Source: BACL27 sp947488385 (GTDB lineage Bacteria > Actinomycetota > Acidimicrobiia > Acidimicrobiales > Ilumatobacteraceae). From it: a stretch of 64,000 nucleotides of DNA. Below the pieces are notes generated by a model, which was given only the letters and a program-made list of their open reading frames with translations, did no database searches and had not been told where the DNA came from. A program made the position numbers and the translations under genes. Where the stretch lies: the NCBI GenBank assembly GCA_964203655.1, contig CAXNMJ010000002.1, positions 124,001 through 188,000 on the forward strand, read 5' to 3'. Below, one piece after another: positions 20,871-29,667 of this stretch; the stretch's first letter is position 1; the number at the start of each line of letters is the position of its first letter.

Positions 20871-21259
20871 ATCTCATACGGCTTGCAAGGAATTAGTGCC
20901 TGATAGGCAAGTCCAGCCTCGCGGTCACCGTGGATCTCTTTGTATTTGGGATTTGAAGACATTTCGATGAATACCTCGCGGCTTGGATATTCAACGATTA
21001 CGGCCATATCCCACTTGTCGGATTCTTCGTCGCCAATTAAAAGTCCGTATGGACGACCTTGCCAAACAACTTTGCCACCGCGTTCTTGCACCATCTTGAC
21101 AACATTTGATCCGTACTGGTTGTATGAATCTTGACCACTACCTGATCCATCTTTTGATTTCTCGTGAAACTTCAACAAGTTGATCATGTGAATTGGGCCA
21201 GCAATTGGCATCGCCAAGAATTCTTTGATTTGATCTTTGGTTGGAAGAATATTTTTCAT
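20864..21259 (-). CDS. DUF1330 family protein
   Basis: A 131-residue protein of the dimeric alpha/beta-barrel fold. The INLLKFHEKSKDGSG segment at residues 26-40 and the late VIVEYPSREVFIEMSSNPKYKE segment are the DUF1330 signature. Members bind small hydrophobic ligands, and a few act in degradation or detoxification, but none is firmly characterised for this subgroup. It follows the haloalkane dehalogenase by 33 bases on the same strand, so the two are likely cotranscribed. Confidence 0.72.
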   Translation of the reverse strand: MKNILPTKDQIKEFLAMPIAGPIHMINLLKFHEKSKDGSGSGQDSYNQYGSNVVKMVQERGGKVVWQGRPYGLLIGDEESDKWDMAVIVEYPSREVFIEMSSNPKYKEIHGDREAGLAYQALIPCKPYEIR

Positions 21260-21292
21260 TAGTCGGCTTTCTGTTTGGTGTTTCTAGTGTAG

Positions 21293-22216
21293 TTATTTCG
21301 TTGACGCCACGAACTTATTGACGACATCAGCAAACTCTTCACCTGCGTCTTCTTGCAAGAAGTGCGATGCATTCACGATCGTCGTATGGGCTTGGCCTGC
21401 ACAGCCTGGGATCTCGCGTTGAAAGTATCTTTCGCCGCCAGCAGTGACTGGGTCGCTGTCGCTGAATGCTGTGAGAAAAGGCTTGTCAAACTTGCGCAGC
21501 GACTTCCAAGCTTCAATATTTTCTTGCGCAGATGCGTAGTCGGTTGAAATTGGCACAAGCGTCGGAAACACCCGAGCGCCGGCTTTGTAAGTGTCGTCGG
21601 GAAACGGCGCATCGTAAGCTGCTCGAACCTTTTCATCTAGTGGTTTGACTTTGCAACCACCTTGCATAATCGCACTGACATTAAACACGGGTGTCTCTTG
21701 ACTGTATTTACGCCACGCCATAAAACCCTGGCTAGGGGCGCCTTGGCCAGTATTTAAAAATGTGTTCGCAGCTACAACTCGTGCGAACCGTTCAGGCATC
21801 GCCGCAACAAGTCGCAGACCGATTAGCCCACCCCAGTCTTGACAGACGAGAGTCAAATTTTTTAAATCATTTGACGTCAGCCACTCGGTCATCCAATCCA
21901 CGTGCCGTTCATACGTGTAGTCAGAAGTTTCAGTTGGTTTGTCGCTGCGACCAAAACCGATTAGGTCTGGTGCAACAACTCGGTGACCAGCCGCGACAAA
22001 TTTCGGGATCATCTTGCGATATAAATACGACCAACTCGGCTCACCATGCATACACAGGATCGTTTCACCCGATTTGCCAGCGCCGGTATCAATGTGATGG
22101 ATTCGTAAGTTGATTGCGTCTGCAGATTGTGACGACTTCAAAATCGTGTATTTGGGTTCGTACGGCCAATCTGGCAAACCCAAAAAGCGCTCATCAGGAG
22201 TCTGGAGAATTTTCAT
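21293..22216 (-). CDS. haloalkane dehalogenase, HLD-I type
   Basis: An alpha/beta-hydrolase that hydrolyses a carbon-halogen bond. The oxyanion and first part HGEPSWSYLYRKM match DhlA/DhmA-type enzymes. The nucleophile Asp plus halide-binding Trp are in CQDWGG, the acid Asp probably in FSDSDPVTAGG and the His in ASHFLQEDAGEE. 307 residues, normal for HLD-I. All triad residues are present, so real dehalogenase or a closely related hydrolase activity is plausible. It is divergent from the RCC1-repeat gene and leads a two-gene unit with the DUF1330 protein. Substrate range cannot be read from sequence. Confidence 0.8.
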   Translation of the reverse strand: MKILQTPDERFLGLPDWPYEPKYTILKSSQSADAINLRIHHIDTGAGKSGETILCMHGEPSWSYLYRKMIPKFVAAGHRVVAPDLIGFGRSDKPTETSDYTYERHVDWMTEWLTSNDLKNLTLVCQDWGGLIGLRLVAAMPERFARVVAANTFLNTGQGAPSQGFMAWRKYSQETPVFNVSAIMQGGCKVKPLDEKVRAAYDAPFPDDTYKAGARVFPTLVPISTDYASAQENIEAWKSLRKFDKPFLTAFSDSDPVTAGGERYFQREIPGCAGQAHTTIVNASHFLQEDAGEEFADVVNKFVASTK

Positions 22217-22375
22217 TGAGCACCTTTGTAATTAGGACAAAAGCAGAGTATCGCCTGGCAAAAGTCGCTGCCAAGTTGGAAAAACCAGTCAAGTTACACC
22301 ACTGCAATATTTAGATTTGATGACAAATCGCGCAAAGTTTCACTTCAAATTGTTTGAGATTTCTAATCTCGCATC

Positions 22376-24692
22376 ATGTTGCGGCGTAACTCGGTCATTG
22401 TGCTCACATTCGTGCTGCTTGCGAGTTCGTTGGTCAGCCATCGTGTGCGAGCAGAGATGTCTGGTGGCAGTGCGAGTAGTGAATCTGGTTCAGCGACTCA
22501 AACTCAGGCAGTAATGCGCTATTTAGATATCGGCACGGCGCACAGTTGCGGGTTGCTCGATAACAACACGATTAAGTGTTGGGGGCTCGGTAGTTCGGGA
22601 CAACTTGGTTATGGGGCGACTGCAACTTTGGGTGATGGCGCCGGCGAGATGGGCGACGCGCTCGCAACTATTGATCTCGGTACTGGTCGCACTGCAAAAC
22701 AAATTGCAACTGGCTCTGCACATTCGTGTGCAGTGCTCGATAACAACACGGTTAAGTGTTGGGGGCTCGGCACGGATGGCCGACTTGGTTATGGGACGAC
22801 AACATCGCTTGGTCGTGCGAGTGGTCAAATGGGCGACGCGCTAGCAACTATTGATCTGGGTACGGGTCGCACTGCTGTGGCGATCAGCACTGGCTCGGCA
22901 CATACGTGTGCGGTTTTAGATAACGCGACTGTGAAGTGTTGGGGGTTAAACATCGACGGACAACTTGGGCTTGGTGACACAGACAATCGCGGTGATGATG
23001 CGGGCGAGATGGGCGACGCGCTGGCAACTGTTGATCTCGGTACGGGTCGCACGGCTGCGGCGATCAGCGCTGGCTCGACGCACACGTGCGCAGTTTTAGA
23101 TAATGCAACTGTGAAGTGTTGGGGTGCGGGCGCAAATGGTCGGCTTGGCTATGGTGATCAGAATTCGCTTGGCGATGATGCGGGTGAGATGGGCAATGCA
23201 CTTGCCGCAGTATCGCTTGGTACTGGTCGCACAGTTAAAGCGTTGAGCAGTGGCGATGCTCACACTTGCGCAATTCTCGACAACAATTCTGTGAAGTGTT
23301 GGGGTGGAAACGGTAACGGTCGGCTTAGGTTATGGCGACTACAGCATGACATTGAGGTGACTCATCGGGCGAAATGGGCGATGCCCTTAACTGCAGTTTC
23401 GTTGGGCACTGGTCGAACAGCAAATTCGATTTCGTTGGGCACGGCTCACACGTGCGTGATTCTTGATAACAGTGAAGTGAAGTGTTGGGGCAATGGCGCA
23501 AGTGGTCGGCTTGGGTATGGGGCAACAACTAAGTTTGGGTGACGCGAGCGGCGAGATGGGTGACGCACTCGCAGTTGTAGATCTCGGCACTTCGCGCACA
23601 GCCAAAGCAATAAAAGCTGGTGACGCACACACTTGTGCAGTTCTTGACAATTTCACAGTCAAGTGTTGGGGCAGCGGTTCGAATGGGCGACTTGGCACTG
23701 GTGCAACTTTGAGTTTGGGTGACGAAACAAATGAGATGGGCAATGCGCTCAATGCAATAAGTCTGGGAACTAGTCGAACAATCAATGCGATTACCGAACC
23801 AGCACGAGTTGGGTCGCTGAATACAACTTCTGGTGACGGTCAAGTTGCTCTCTCTTGGAGTGCACCTGCGACCGGCGGCGCATCAATCAGCGACTATCTG
23901 ATTGAGTATTCGGCAAATAGTGGCACGACATGGACAACATTTGTTGACGCGGTTACCAGTGCGTTGAGTGCAACTGTCACAAGTTTGACAAACGGCACGG
24001 CTTATCAGTTTCGCGTCACAGCAAAAAACACGATCGGGTCTGGTGCTGTGTCGGCAAACTCGTCGGCAGTGACGCCAACAACAAGCACGACGACGAGCAC
24101 AACTACGAGTACAACGTCGAGCACTACAACGAGTACAACTTCAACGACTGTTGCACCGAGCACGAGCACAACAACGAGTACAACAACAAACTCGACCAGC
24201 CAACATCAAACAACGGCGGCAACAACTTCAACGACTGTCGCATCGAGCACAAGCTCAAGCTCAAGCACAAGTTCAAGCACGAGTACAACTGTGCCGATTG
24301 CAAGTGAACCGCAAGCAGCAGTGCAACAACCAGTTGTTGAAGTTACAAAACAATTAGTTGTGCAACCGTTTGCGCCATTGAGTGCTCGACTTTCACCTGA
24401 ACAAGTTCGCAAACTAAACCGGTTTGCACAGTCGCTCACAAAAGATGACGAAGTTACCTGCATCGGATATGCGGGAGACGGCCCAGCCCCAGCCATGGCG
24501 ATGCTTGCAAAACAACGCGCACAAAATGTTTGTCAGTTAATTGCGGCCTTGGTTCGTGGAGTTTCGATCAAGGTCGCCAGCATTTCAATGGGTCGGCTAA
24601 CAACAAATTCGCTAGCTGAGTCAAAAGCCGCCCAGATTGGCATCGGCAAAGTACGCAAAGTAGTAGTCAAGGCGAAATTGGCTCAAAACTAG
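22376..24692 (+). CDS. secreted RCC1-repeat, fibronectin III, OmpA-like protein, frameshifted
   Basis: About 770 residues. It starts with a signal peptide (hydrophobic VIVLTFVLLASSLV, cleavage near RAEM). Seven RCC1-like repeats of about 52 residues follow, each with HxC..LDN..VKCWG, so each blade carries two Cys that could form a disulfide outside the cell. Next are a fibronectin type III domain (about 23800-24080), a Ser/Thr-rich linker of about 75 residues (24080-24295) and a C-terminal domain resembling OmpA-type peptidoglycan binding. Repeat comparison shows four extra A bases at 23327, 23355, 23389/90 and 23531/32. The first three cancel; the fourth shifts the frame. A cell-surface adhesin or scaffold role is inferred. 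Confidence 0.7.
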
Positions 24693-24727
24693 CCAAATAT
24701 GGCTTAGAACAAAAAGGTTGTGAACTA

Positions 24728-24805
24728 GTGGCACTTGCTGCCACACTTGAAGGGATGTTTTCAACAAAAGGAATCTTTAGCGTTTCTGTCGTCGTTATTC
24801 TCTAG
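24728..24805 (+). CDS. ilv leader peptide (attenuator)
   Basis: A short frame from GTG 24728 (or ATG 24755) ends with codons for Val-Ser-Val-Val-Val-Ile-Leu and a stop at 24803. An AAAGG ribosome-binding site sits about ten bases before the GTG. The run of Val, Ile and Leu codons just before two hairpins and a T-tract, upstream of ilvB, is what leader-peptide attenuation of branched-chain operons looks like. Ribosome stalling on scarce Val/Ile/Leu-tRNA would favour readthrough into ilvBNC. Confidence 0.65.
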   Translation: MALAATLEGMFSTKGIFSVSVVVIL

Positions 24806-24829
24806 GCGCGCGCTCAAAGAGCGTGCGCC
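24805..24829 (+). promoter_or_regulatory. leader hairpin of the ilv attenuator
   Basis: GGCGCGCGCTC and GAGCGTGCGCC form an 11-bp stem with one G-U pair and an AAA loop, beginning at the last base of the leader-peptide stop codon. Its position suits a pause hairpin that a ribosome at the leader stop would cover. Confidence 0.6.
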
Positions 24830-24832
24830 GAC

Positions 24833-24857
24833 AACCTCCCGCCAGGGAGGTTTTTTT
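24833..24857 (+). terminator. Rho-independent terminator of the ilv attenuator
   Basis: AACCTCCC, loop GCCA, GGGAGGTT, then a run of seven T (24851-24857). It is a complete intrinsic terminator lying 52 bases before the ilvB start rather than after a gene, which supports attenuation. An alternative partner for its 5' arm may be GGTTGT at 24716-24721. Confidence 0.8.
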
Positions 24858-24909
24858 ATTCCCCAAAATTCAATTAAGAAATTAGAAAATTAGCAAGAGG
24901 AGACTGAAA

Positions 24910-26670
24910 ATGAAATCAAATCAACAAATCACCGGAGCCCAAGCCCTGATCAAAGGACTCGAGCAAGAAAATGTTGAAGTGATGTTCGGGTTGCCAGGTG
25001 GCTGCATTCTGCCTGCGTATGACCCATTGATCAAATCAAGTATTCGCCACATTCTCGTGCGCCACGAACAAGGTGCGGGACACATGGCCGAAGGTTATGC
25101 ACACGTAACTGGTCGACCTGGCGTTGCGATGGTAACTAGTGGTCCGGCGGCCACGAACTTGGTAACTCCACTTTGCGATGCATATATGGACTCAATTCCG
25201 ATGGTTGCCATAACTGGTCAAGTTCCTACGAGCGCAATTGGTACAGACGCGTTTCAAGAGTGCGACACGGTGGGCATCACCCGCAGTATCACCAAGCACA
25301 ACGAACTTGTAATGAGCGCAGATGATTTGCCGCTCGCAATTCGTCAGGCGTTTCACATCGCTACAACTGGTCGACCAGGACCAGTTCTTATCGACGTACC
25401 AAAAGATGTTTTGCAAAACATGATGGATTGGCATTGGCCAACAGACGACGAAGTAATCGACAGTTTGCCTGGCTACAAGCCAACTACCAAGGGTCATCCG
25501 CGAATGATCAAAGAAGCAGCGAAGCTGATTCTCGAATCAAAGCAGCCAATTCTTTATGTTGGCGGTGGCGTACTCAAAGCACGTGCAGCAGAAGCGTTGC
25601 GTGAACTTGCAGAGTTGACGAATATTCCAGTTGTTACAACTTTGATGGCTCGTGGTGCATTCCCCGACAATCATCCGTTGTGCTTGGGTATGCCGGGCAT
25701 GCACGGCACTGCGACCGCAGTGACTGCAATGCAAAAGGCAGATTTGTTGATCGCTCTCGGCTCACGCTTTGACGATCGTGTAACGGGCAAAGTTTCTGCG
25801 TTTGCGCCAGATGCGAAAATCATTCACGTCGACATCGACCCTGCCGAACAGGGCAAAGTTCGCAAACCAGATGTGCCAATTGTTGGTGACTGTCGTTTGG
25901 TGATCGAAGAAATGATCATTGCGTTGCGTGATTTGATGTCAGGTGGCATGACTCAGGCAGACATTTTGCCTTGGCGTAGTCGCGTAAACGGTTGGAAAGA
26001 AAAGTTTCCACTTTCGTACGAGCCAAGCGAGTTGGGTGCCGCATTGAAGCCGCAATACTGCCTTGAAAAACTTCGAGACGCATCACCTGAAGGCACGATT
26101 CTCGTGTCCGGTGTGGGTCAGCACCAAATGTGGTCGAGTCAGTATTGGCATTTCAACGAGCCGTATACCTGGGTTAACTCTGGTGGTCTTGGCACGATGG
26201 GTTTCTCGGTGCCTGCAGCAGTTGGCGCAAAAGTTGGTCGTCCAGACAAAACAGTTTGGGCAATTGATGGCGACGGTTGTTTCCAAATGACGGCACAAGA
26301 GTTGATCACCGCATCAGTTGAGCAGATTCCAATCAAGGTTGGCATTTTGAACAACTCAAACTTGGGCATGGTTCGTCAATGGCAAGAAATGTTCTACGAC
26401 AATCGTTACAGCCAAGTGCACTTCTCAGAGTCGGTTCCTGATTACGTGAAGATGGCAGAGTCAATGGGTTGTGTCGGCATTCGTGTTGAAGCACCAGAAG
26501 AAGTTGAATCGGCAATTGACAAAGCAAACAGCATCAATGACCGACCTGTTGTTGTCGAGTTTCGTGTTGCGCCGACAGAGCAAGTTTTTCCGATGGTGGC
26601 AGCGGGTCGAAGCAACGACGAAATCATGTTGCAACCATCTCAAGAAATTCGAAGGGACTTACTGCGATGA
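24910..26670 (+). CDS. ilvB: acetolactate synthase, large (catalytic) subunit
   Basis: A ThDP- and FAD-dependent enzyme making acetolactate or acetohydroxybutyrate, first committed step of Val/Leu/Ile synthesis. The N-terminal pyrimidine-binding domain has VEVMFGLPGGCILPAYD and the catalytic Glu in LVRHEQGAGHMAEGYA. The ThDP motif GDGCFQMTAQELITASVEQIPIKVGILNN is in the C-terminal third. 586 residues, normal. Start ATG 24910 with AGAGGAG ribosome-binding site. It overlaps ilvN by four bases. Transcription is likely set by the attenuator just upstream. Confidence 0.95.
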   Translation: MKSNQQITGAQALIKGLEQENVEVMFGLPGGCILPAYDPLIKSSIRHILVRHEQGAGHMAEGYAHVTGRPGVAMVTSGPAATNLVTPLCDAYMDSIPMVAITGQVPTSAIGTDAFQECDTVGITRSITKHNELVMSADDLPLAIRQAFHIATTGRPGPVLIDVPKDVLQNMMDWHWPTDDEVIDSLPGYKPTTKGHPRMIKEAAKLILESKQPILYVGGGVLKARAAEALRELAELTNIPVVTTLMARGAFPDNHPLCLGMPGMHGTATAVTAMQKADLLIALGSRFDDRVTGKVSAFAPDAKIIHVDIDPAEQGKVRKPDVPIVGDCRLVIEEMIIALRDLMSGGMTQADILPWRSRVNGWKEKFPLSYEPSELGAALKPQYCLEKLRDASPEGTILVSGVGQHQMWSSQYWHFNEPYTWVNSGGLGTMGFSVPAAVGAKVGRPDKTVWAIDGDGCFQMTAQELITASVEQIPIKVGILNNSNLGMVRQWQEMFYDNRYSQVHFSESVPDYVKMAESMGCVGIRVEAPEEVESAIDKANSINDRPVVVEFRVAPTEQVFPMVAAGRSNDEIMLQPSQEIRRDLLR

Positions 26671-27224
26671 CATCTTCAAATCCTTACGGTGCGGAAGCCA
26701 ATCATCATGTGCTCTCGGTTTTGGTGCAGAACCGACCGGGTGTTCTTGCGCGCGTAGCGTCACTATTCGCTCGTCGTGGGTACAACATCTTTTCGCTTGC
26801 TGTCGCCCCGACAGAGCAAGAAGATTACAGCCGCATCACAATTGTTGTAGATCTTGAGAGCGCAACACTTGAACAGATGGTCAAGCAGTTGTTCAAACTC
26901 GTAGATGTCGTTCGAATTTCTGAACTCGACCCAAGAAACTCGGTTGAGCGCGAGCTGATGGTCGCCACAATTCGAGCAACGCCAGAGCAACGTGGTCAAG
27001 TTGTTGAGTTGACGAACATCTTCGAAGGCAAGATTCTCGGCGTTGGACCAGAGGCATTGAGCGTAAGTTTGGATGGAAGTCCAGAAAAATTGAACGATTT
27101 CTCCGAATTGCTGCGACAATATGGAATCATCGAATCACAGCGCACGGGTCGCGTTGCGCTGCCAAAACTAGATCGCACTGCACGGGTTCGTGCAGTGAAA
27201 GAACCAAAAGGAAAGGCAATCTAA
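26667..27224 (+). CDS. ilvN: acetolactate synthase, small (regulatory) subunit
   Basis: A 185-residue subunit that stimulates IlvB and gives valine feedback inhibition. The N-terminal ACT domain is clear in VLVQNRPGVLARVASLFARRGYNI (residues 16-39), followed by the DVVRISELD linker and the C-terminal ALS_ss_C domain. It overlaps ilvB (ATGA) and abuts ilvC, whose ATG shares the last base of the stop (TAATG). Confidence 0.94.
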   Translation: MTSSNPYGAEANHHVLSVLVQNRPGVLARVASLFARRGYNIFSLAVAPTEQEDYSRITIVVDLESATLEQMVKQLFKLVDVVRISELDPRNSVERELMVATIRATPEQRGQVVELTNIFEGKILGVGPEALSVSLDGSPEKLNDFSELLRQYGIIESQRTGRVALPKLDRTARVRAVKEPKGKAI

Positions 27225-28252
27225 TGGCTGCAAATATTTACTACGAAAAAGATGCTGACCCATCAATTATTCGCGCAAAGAAAGTTGCGATTGTGGGTTA
27301 CGGCTCTCAAGGTCACGCACACGCGCTGAACCTTAAAGAGTCTGGTGTTGATGTTGTTGTTGGTTTGCGCGATGGTTCGTCATCAAAAGTCAAAGCCGAA
27401 AGTGCTGGCTTGCGCGTGATGTCGATTGCCGACGCCACAAAGTACGCCGACGTGATCATGATTCTTGCTCCAGACACCGAGCAAAAAAAGATTTACGAAG
27501 AGAGCATTGCGCCACACCTGGCAGAGGGCAAGGCAATTGCATTCGCGCATGGTTTCAACATTCGTTTCAATCGCATCCAAGCACCCAAGGGTGTTGACGT
27601 GATCATGATTGCTCCAAAGGGCCCAGGCCACTTGGTGCGTCGTACATATACCGAAGGTGGTGGCGTTCCAGCACTGATCGCTGTTGAGCAAGATGCTTCA
27701 GGCAAAGCAAAAGCAATTGCACTTTCATATGCCGAAGCAATTGGTGGTGCACGCGCAGGCGTACTTGAAACAACTTTTACTGAAGAGACCGAGACCGACT
27801 TGTTCGGTGAGCAAGTTGTGCTCTGTGGCGGACTCACTTCGCTGGTGCAAGCAGGCTTCGAAACACTTGTCGATGCTGGCTATCAGCCAGAGATGGCGTA
27901 CTTCGAATGTTTGCATGAAGTGAAGTTGATCGTTGACTTGATGTACGAAGAAGGAATCGCCGGAATGCGTTATTCAATTTCTGATACGGCCGAGTACGGT
28001 GACGTCTCACGCGGACCACGCATCATCAACAGCGAAACCAAAGCAGAGATGAAAAAGATTCTTGGCGAGATTCAGTCGGGCAAGTTTGCCGAAGAGTGGA
28101 TCGCCGAGAGCGACGGTGGCCGCAAGCGTTTTGCCGAGTTGCAAAATGCTGGTCGCAATCATCCAATCGAAAAGGTTGGTGCTCAGTTGCGGTCAATGAT
28201 GCCGTGGATCTCAAAAGGCAAGAAGAAAGTCTCAGAAATTTCAGGCGGTTAA
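27224..28252 (+). CDS. ilvC: ketol-acid reductoisomerase
   Basis: Isomerises and reduces acetolactate with NADPH and Mg. The Rossmann motif GYGSQGHAHALNLKESGVDV is at residues 26-45. The catalytic domain contains the conserved Glu/Asp metal ligands in TEEETETDLFGEQ and the PEMAYFECLHE segment. 342 residues, class I short form. Last gene of ilvBNC; a hairpin follows the stop. Confidence 0.95.
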   Translation: MAANIYYEKDADPSIIRAKKVAIVGYGSQGHAHALNLKESGVDVVVGLRDGSSSKVKAESAGLRVMSIADATKYADVIMILAPDTEQKKIYEESIAPHLAEGKAIAFAHGFNIRFNRIQAPKGVDVIMIAPKGPGHLVRRTYTEGGGVPALIAVEQDASGKAKAIALSYAEAIGGARAGVLETTFTEETETDLFGEQVVLCGGLTSLVQAGFETLVDAGYQPEMAYFECLHEVKLIVDLMYEEGIAGMRYSISDTAEYGDVSRGPRIINSETKAEMKKILGEIQSGKFAEEWIAESDGGRKRFAELQNAGRNHPIEKVGAQLRSMMPWISKGKKKVSEISGG

Positions 28253-28276
28253 ATCCCGAGTTGTTTAGTCGGGATT
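28252..28276. terminator. hairpin after ilvC
   Basis: AATCCCGA, nine-base loop, TCGGGATT right after the ilvC stop. There is no T-tract, so termination would be weak or factor-dependent; it may instead be an mRNA end-stabilising stem. Confidence 0.35.
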
Positions 28277-28295
28277 AGCCTGATAAGTTGCTCTA

Positions 28296-29613
28296 ATGAC
28301 AAATCCAAATTGGGGCTTTGATACTCGTCAAATTCATGCTGGTCAAGAACCAGACTCAGCAACAGGTGCACGCGCAGTGCCGGTTTACCGCACAACAAGT
28401 TATGTGTTTCGCGATGCACAACACGCGCAAAACTTGTTTGCACTCGCCGAGATCGGAAACATCTACACACGCATCATGAACCCGACGCAAGGCGTGCTTG
28501 AAGCACGTTTGTCGTCGCTTGAAGGCGGTGTAACTACTGCAGTTGGTTTGCCTGGTGCACTCGCAGTTAGTTCGGGTCAGTCAGCCGAGTTGTTAGCAAT
28601 TTTGACACTCGCTGAGGCGGGTGCGCACATTGTTGCTTCACCGAGTTTGTACGGCGGTACATACAACTTGTTTCACTATACGTTGCCGAAAATCGGCATA
28701 GAAGTAAGTTTTGTTGAAGACCCAGACAATCTTGATCAGTGGCGCGCAGCGATCAAGCCAAACACAAAAGCGTTTTACGGTGAAGTTTTGGCGAACCCGC
28801 GCAACAACGTGCTTGACATTGAAGGTATTGCAAAAGTTGCCCACGAAAACGGTTTGCCGTTGATTGTTGACAACACAGTGCCAACACCATATTTGATTCG
28901 ACCAATTGAATGGGGTGCAGACATTGTCGTGCACTCATTGACAAAATTTATTGGTGGTCACGGCACAAGCATTGGTGGCGCAATCATTGATGGCGGCACG
29001 TTTGATTTCGGCAAGGGCGATAAGTTTCCAAACTTCACGCAACCTGATCCGAGTTATCACGGGTTGGCTTATTGGCCAGCACTCGGTGCTGGTTCGTACA
29101 TTATTAAGGCGCGCGTGCAAATGTTGCGTGACTTGGGCATGGCGACAACACCCGACAATGCGTTCAACTTTTTGCAGGGTCTTGAAACGTTGTCTTTGCG
29201 AATGGATCGCCACTGGGCAAACGCACAGCAAGTTGGCGAATATCTCGCCAAGCACGCGCAAGTTGAAGAAGTGTTTTACGCGGGTTTGCCGACGAGCAAG
29301 TGGCATGAACGAGCCAAGCGGTATGGTCGAAGGCCTCGGTTACGGTTCGGTGTTGGCTTTCAACATCAAAGGTGGCGTCGAGGCTGGTCAGAAGTTTGTT
29401 GCCGGTCTGAAACTGCATAGTCATGTTGCCAACATCGGTGATGTGCGCAGCCTTGTAATTCACCCAGCTTCAACGACTCACAGTCAATTGACTCCGGCAG
29501 AGCAGGCTTCAACTGGTGTATTTCCAGGGCTGGTTCGTCTATCGGTGGGCCTTGAGTCAATTGAAGACATTTTGGCTGACTTAGACGAAGGCTTTAACGC
29601 AGCCTCTAAATAA
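28296..29613 (+). CDS. metY: O-acetylhomoserine aminocarboxypropyltransferase, frameshifted
   Basis: A PLP enzyme that makes homocysteine from O-acetylhomoserine and sulfide. The N-terminus GFDTRQIHAGQEPDSATGAR and YTRIMNPTQGVLEARLSSLEGG are the Cys/Met-metabolism PLP signature; the PLP Lys is in HSLTKFIGGHGTSIGG. The C-terminal part (GLGYGSVLAFNIKGG onward) is in a +1 frame. Removing one A at 29330/29331 gives KRYGRGLGYGSVL and about 439 residues, normal length. No strong ribosome-binding site before ATG 28296. Confidence 0.9.
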
Positions 29614-29667
29614 TTCACCTGTCGTTCATCTTGACGACAGATTCAAGTTACCCGGTCACGGCGAAGA

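Noticed and set aside
22540..23760. Regular repeats of about 160 bases, considered as a mobile or CRISPR array
   Set aside because: They are the coding repeats of the RCC1 blades, with matching protein periodicity.
24080..24295. Repetitive ACAACGAGTACAACG-like DNA, considered as CRISPR or satellite repeat
   Set aside because: It encodes the in-frame Ser/Thr linker of the RCC1 protein; units are irregular and there are no spacers.
29619..29640. Inverted repeat CTGTCGT/ACGACAG after metY as a terminator
   Set aside because: Only seven base pairs with an eight-base loop and no T-tract; too weak to call.
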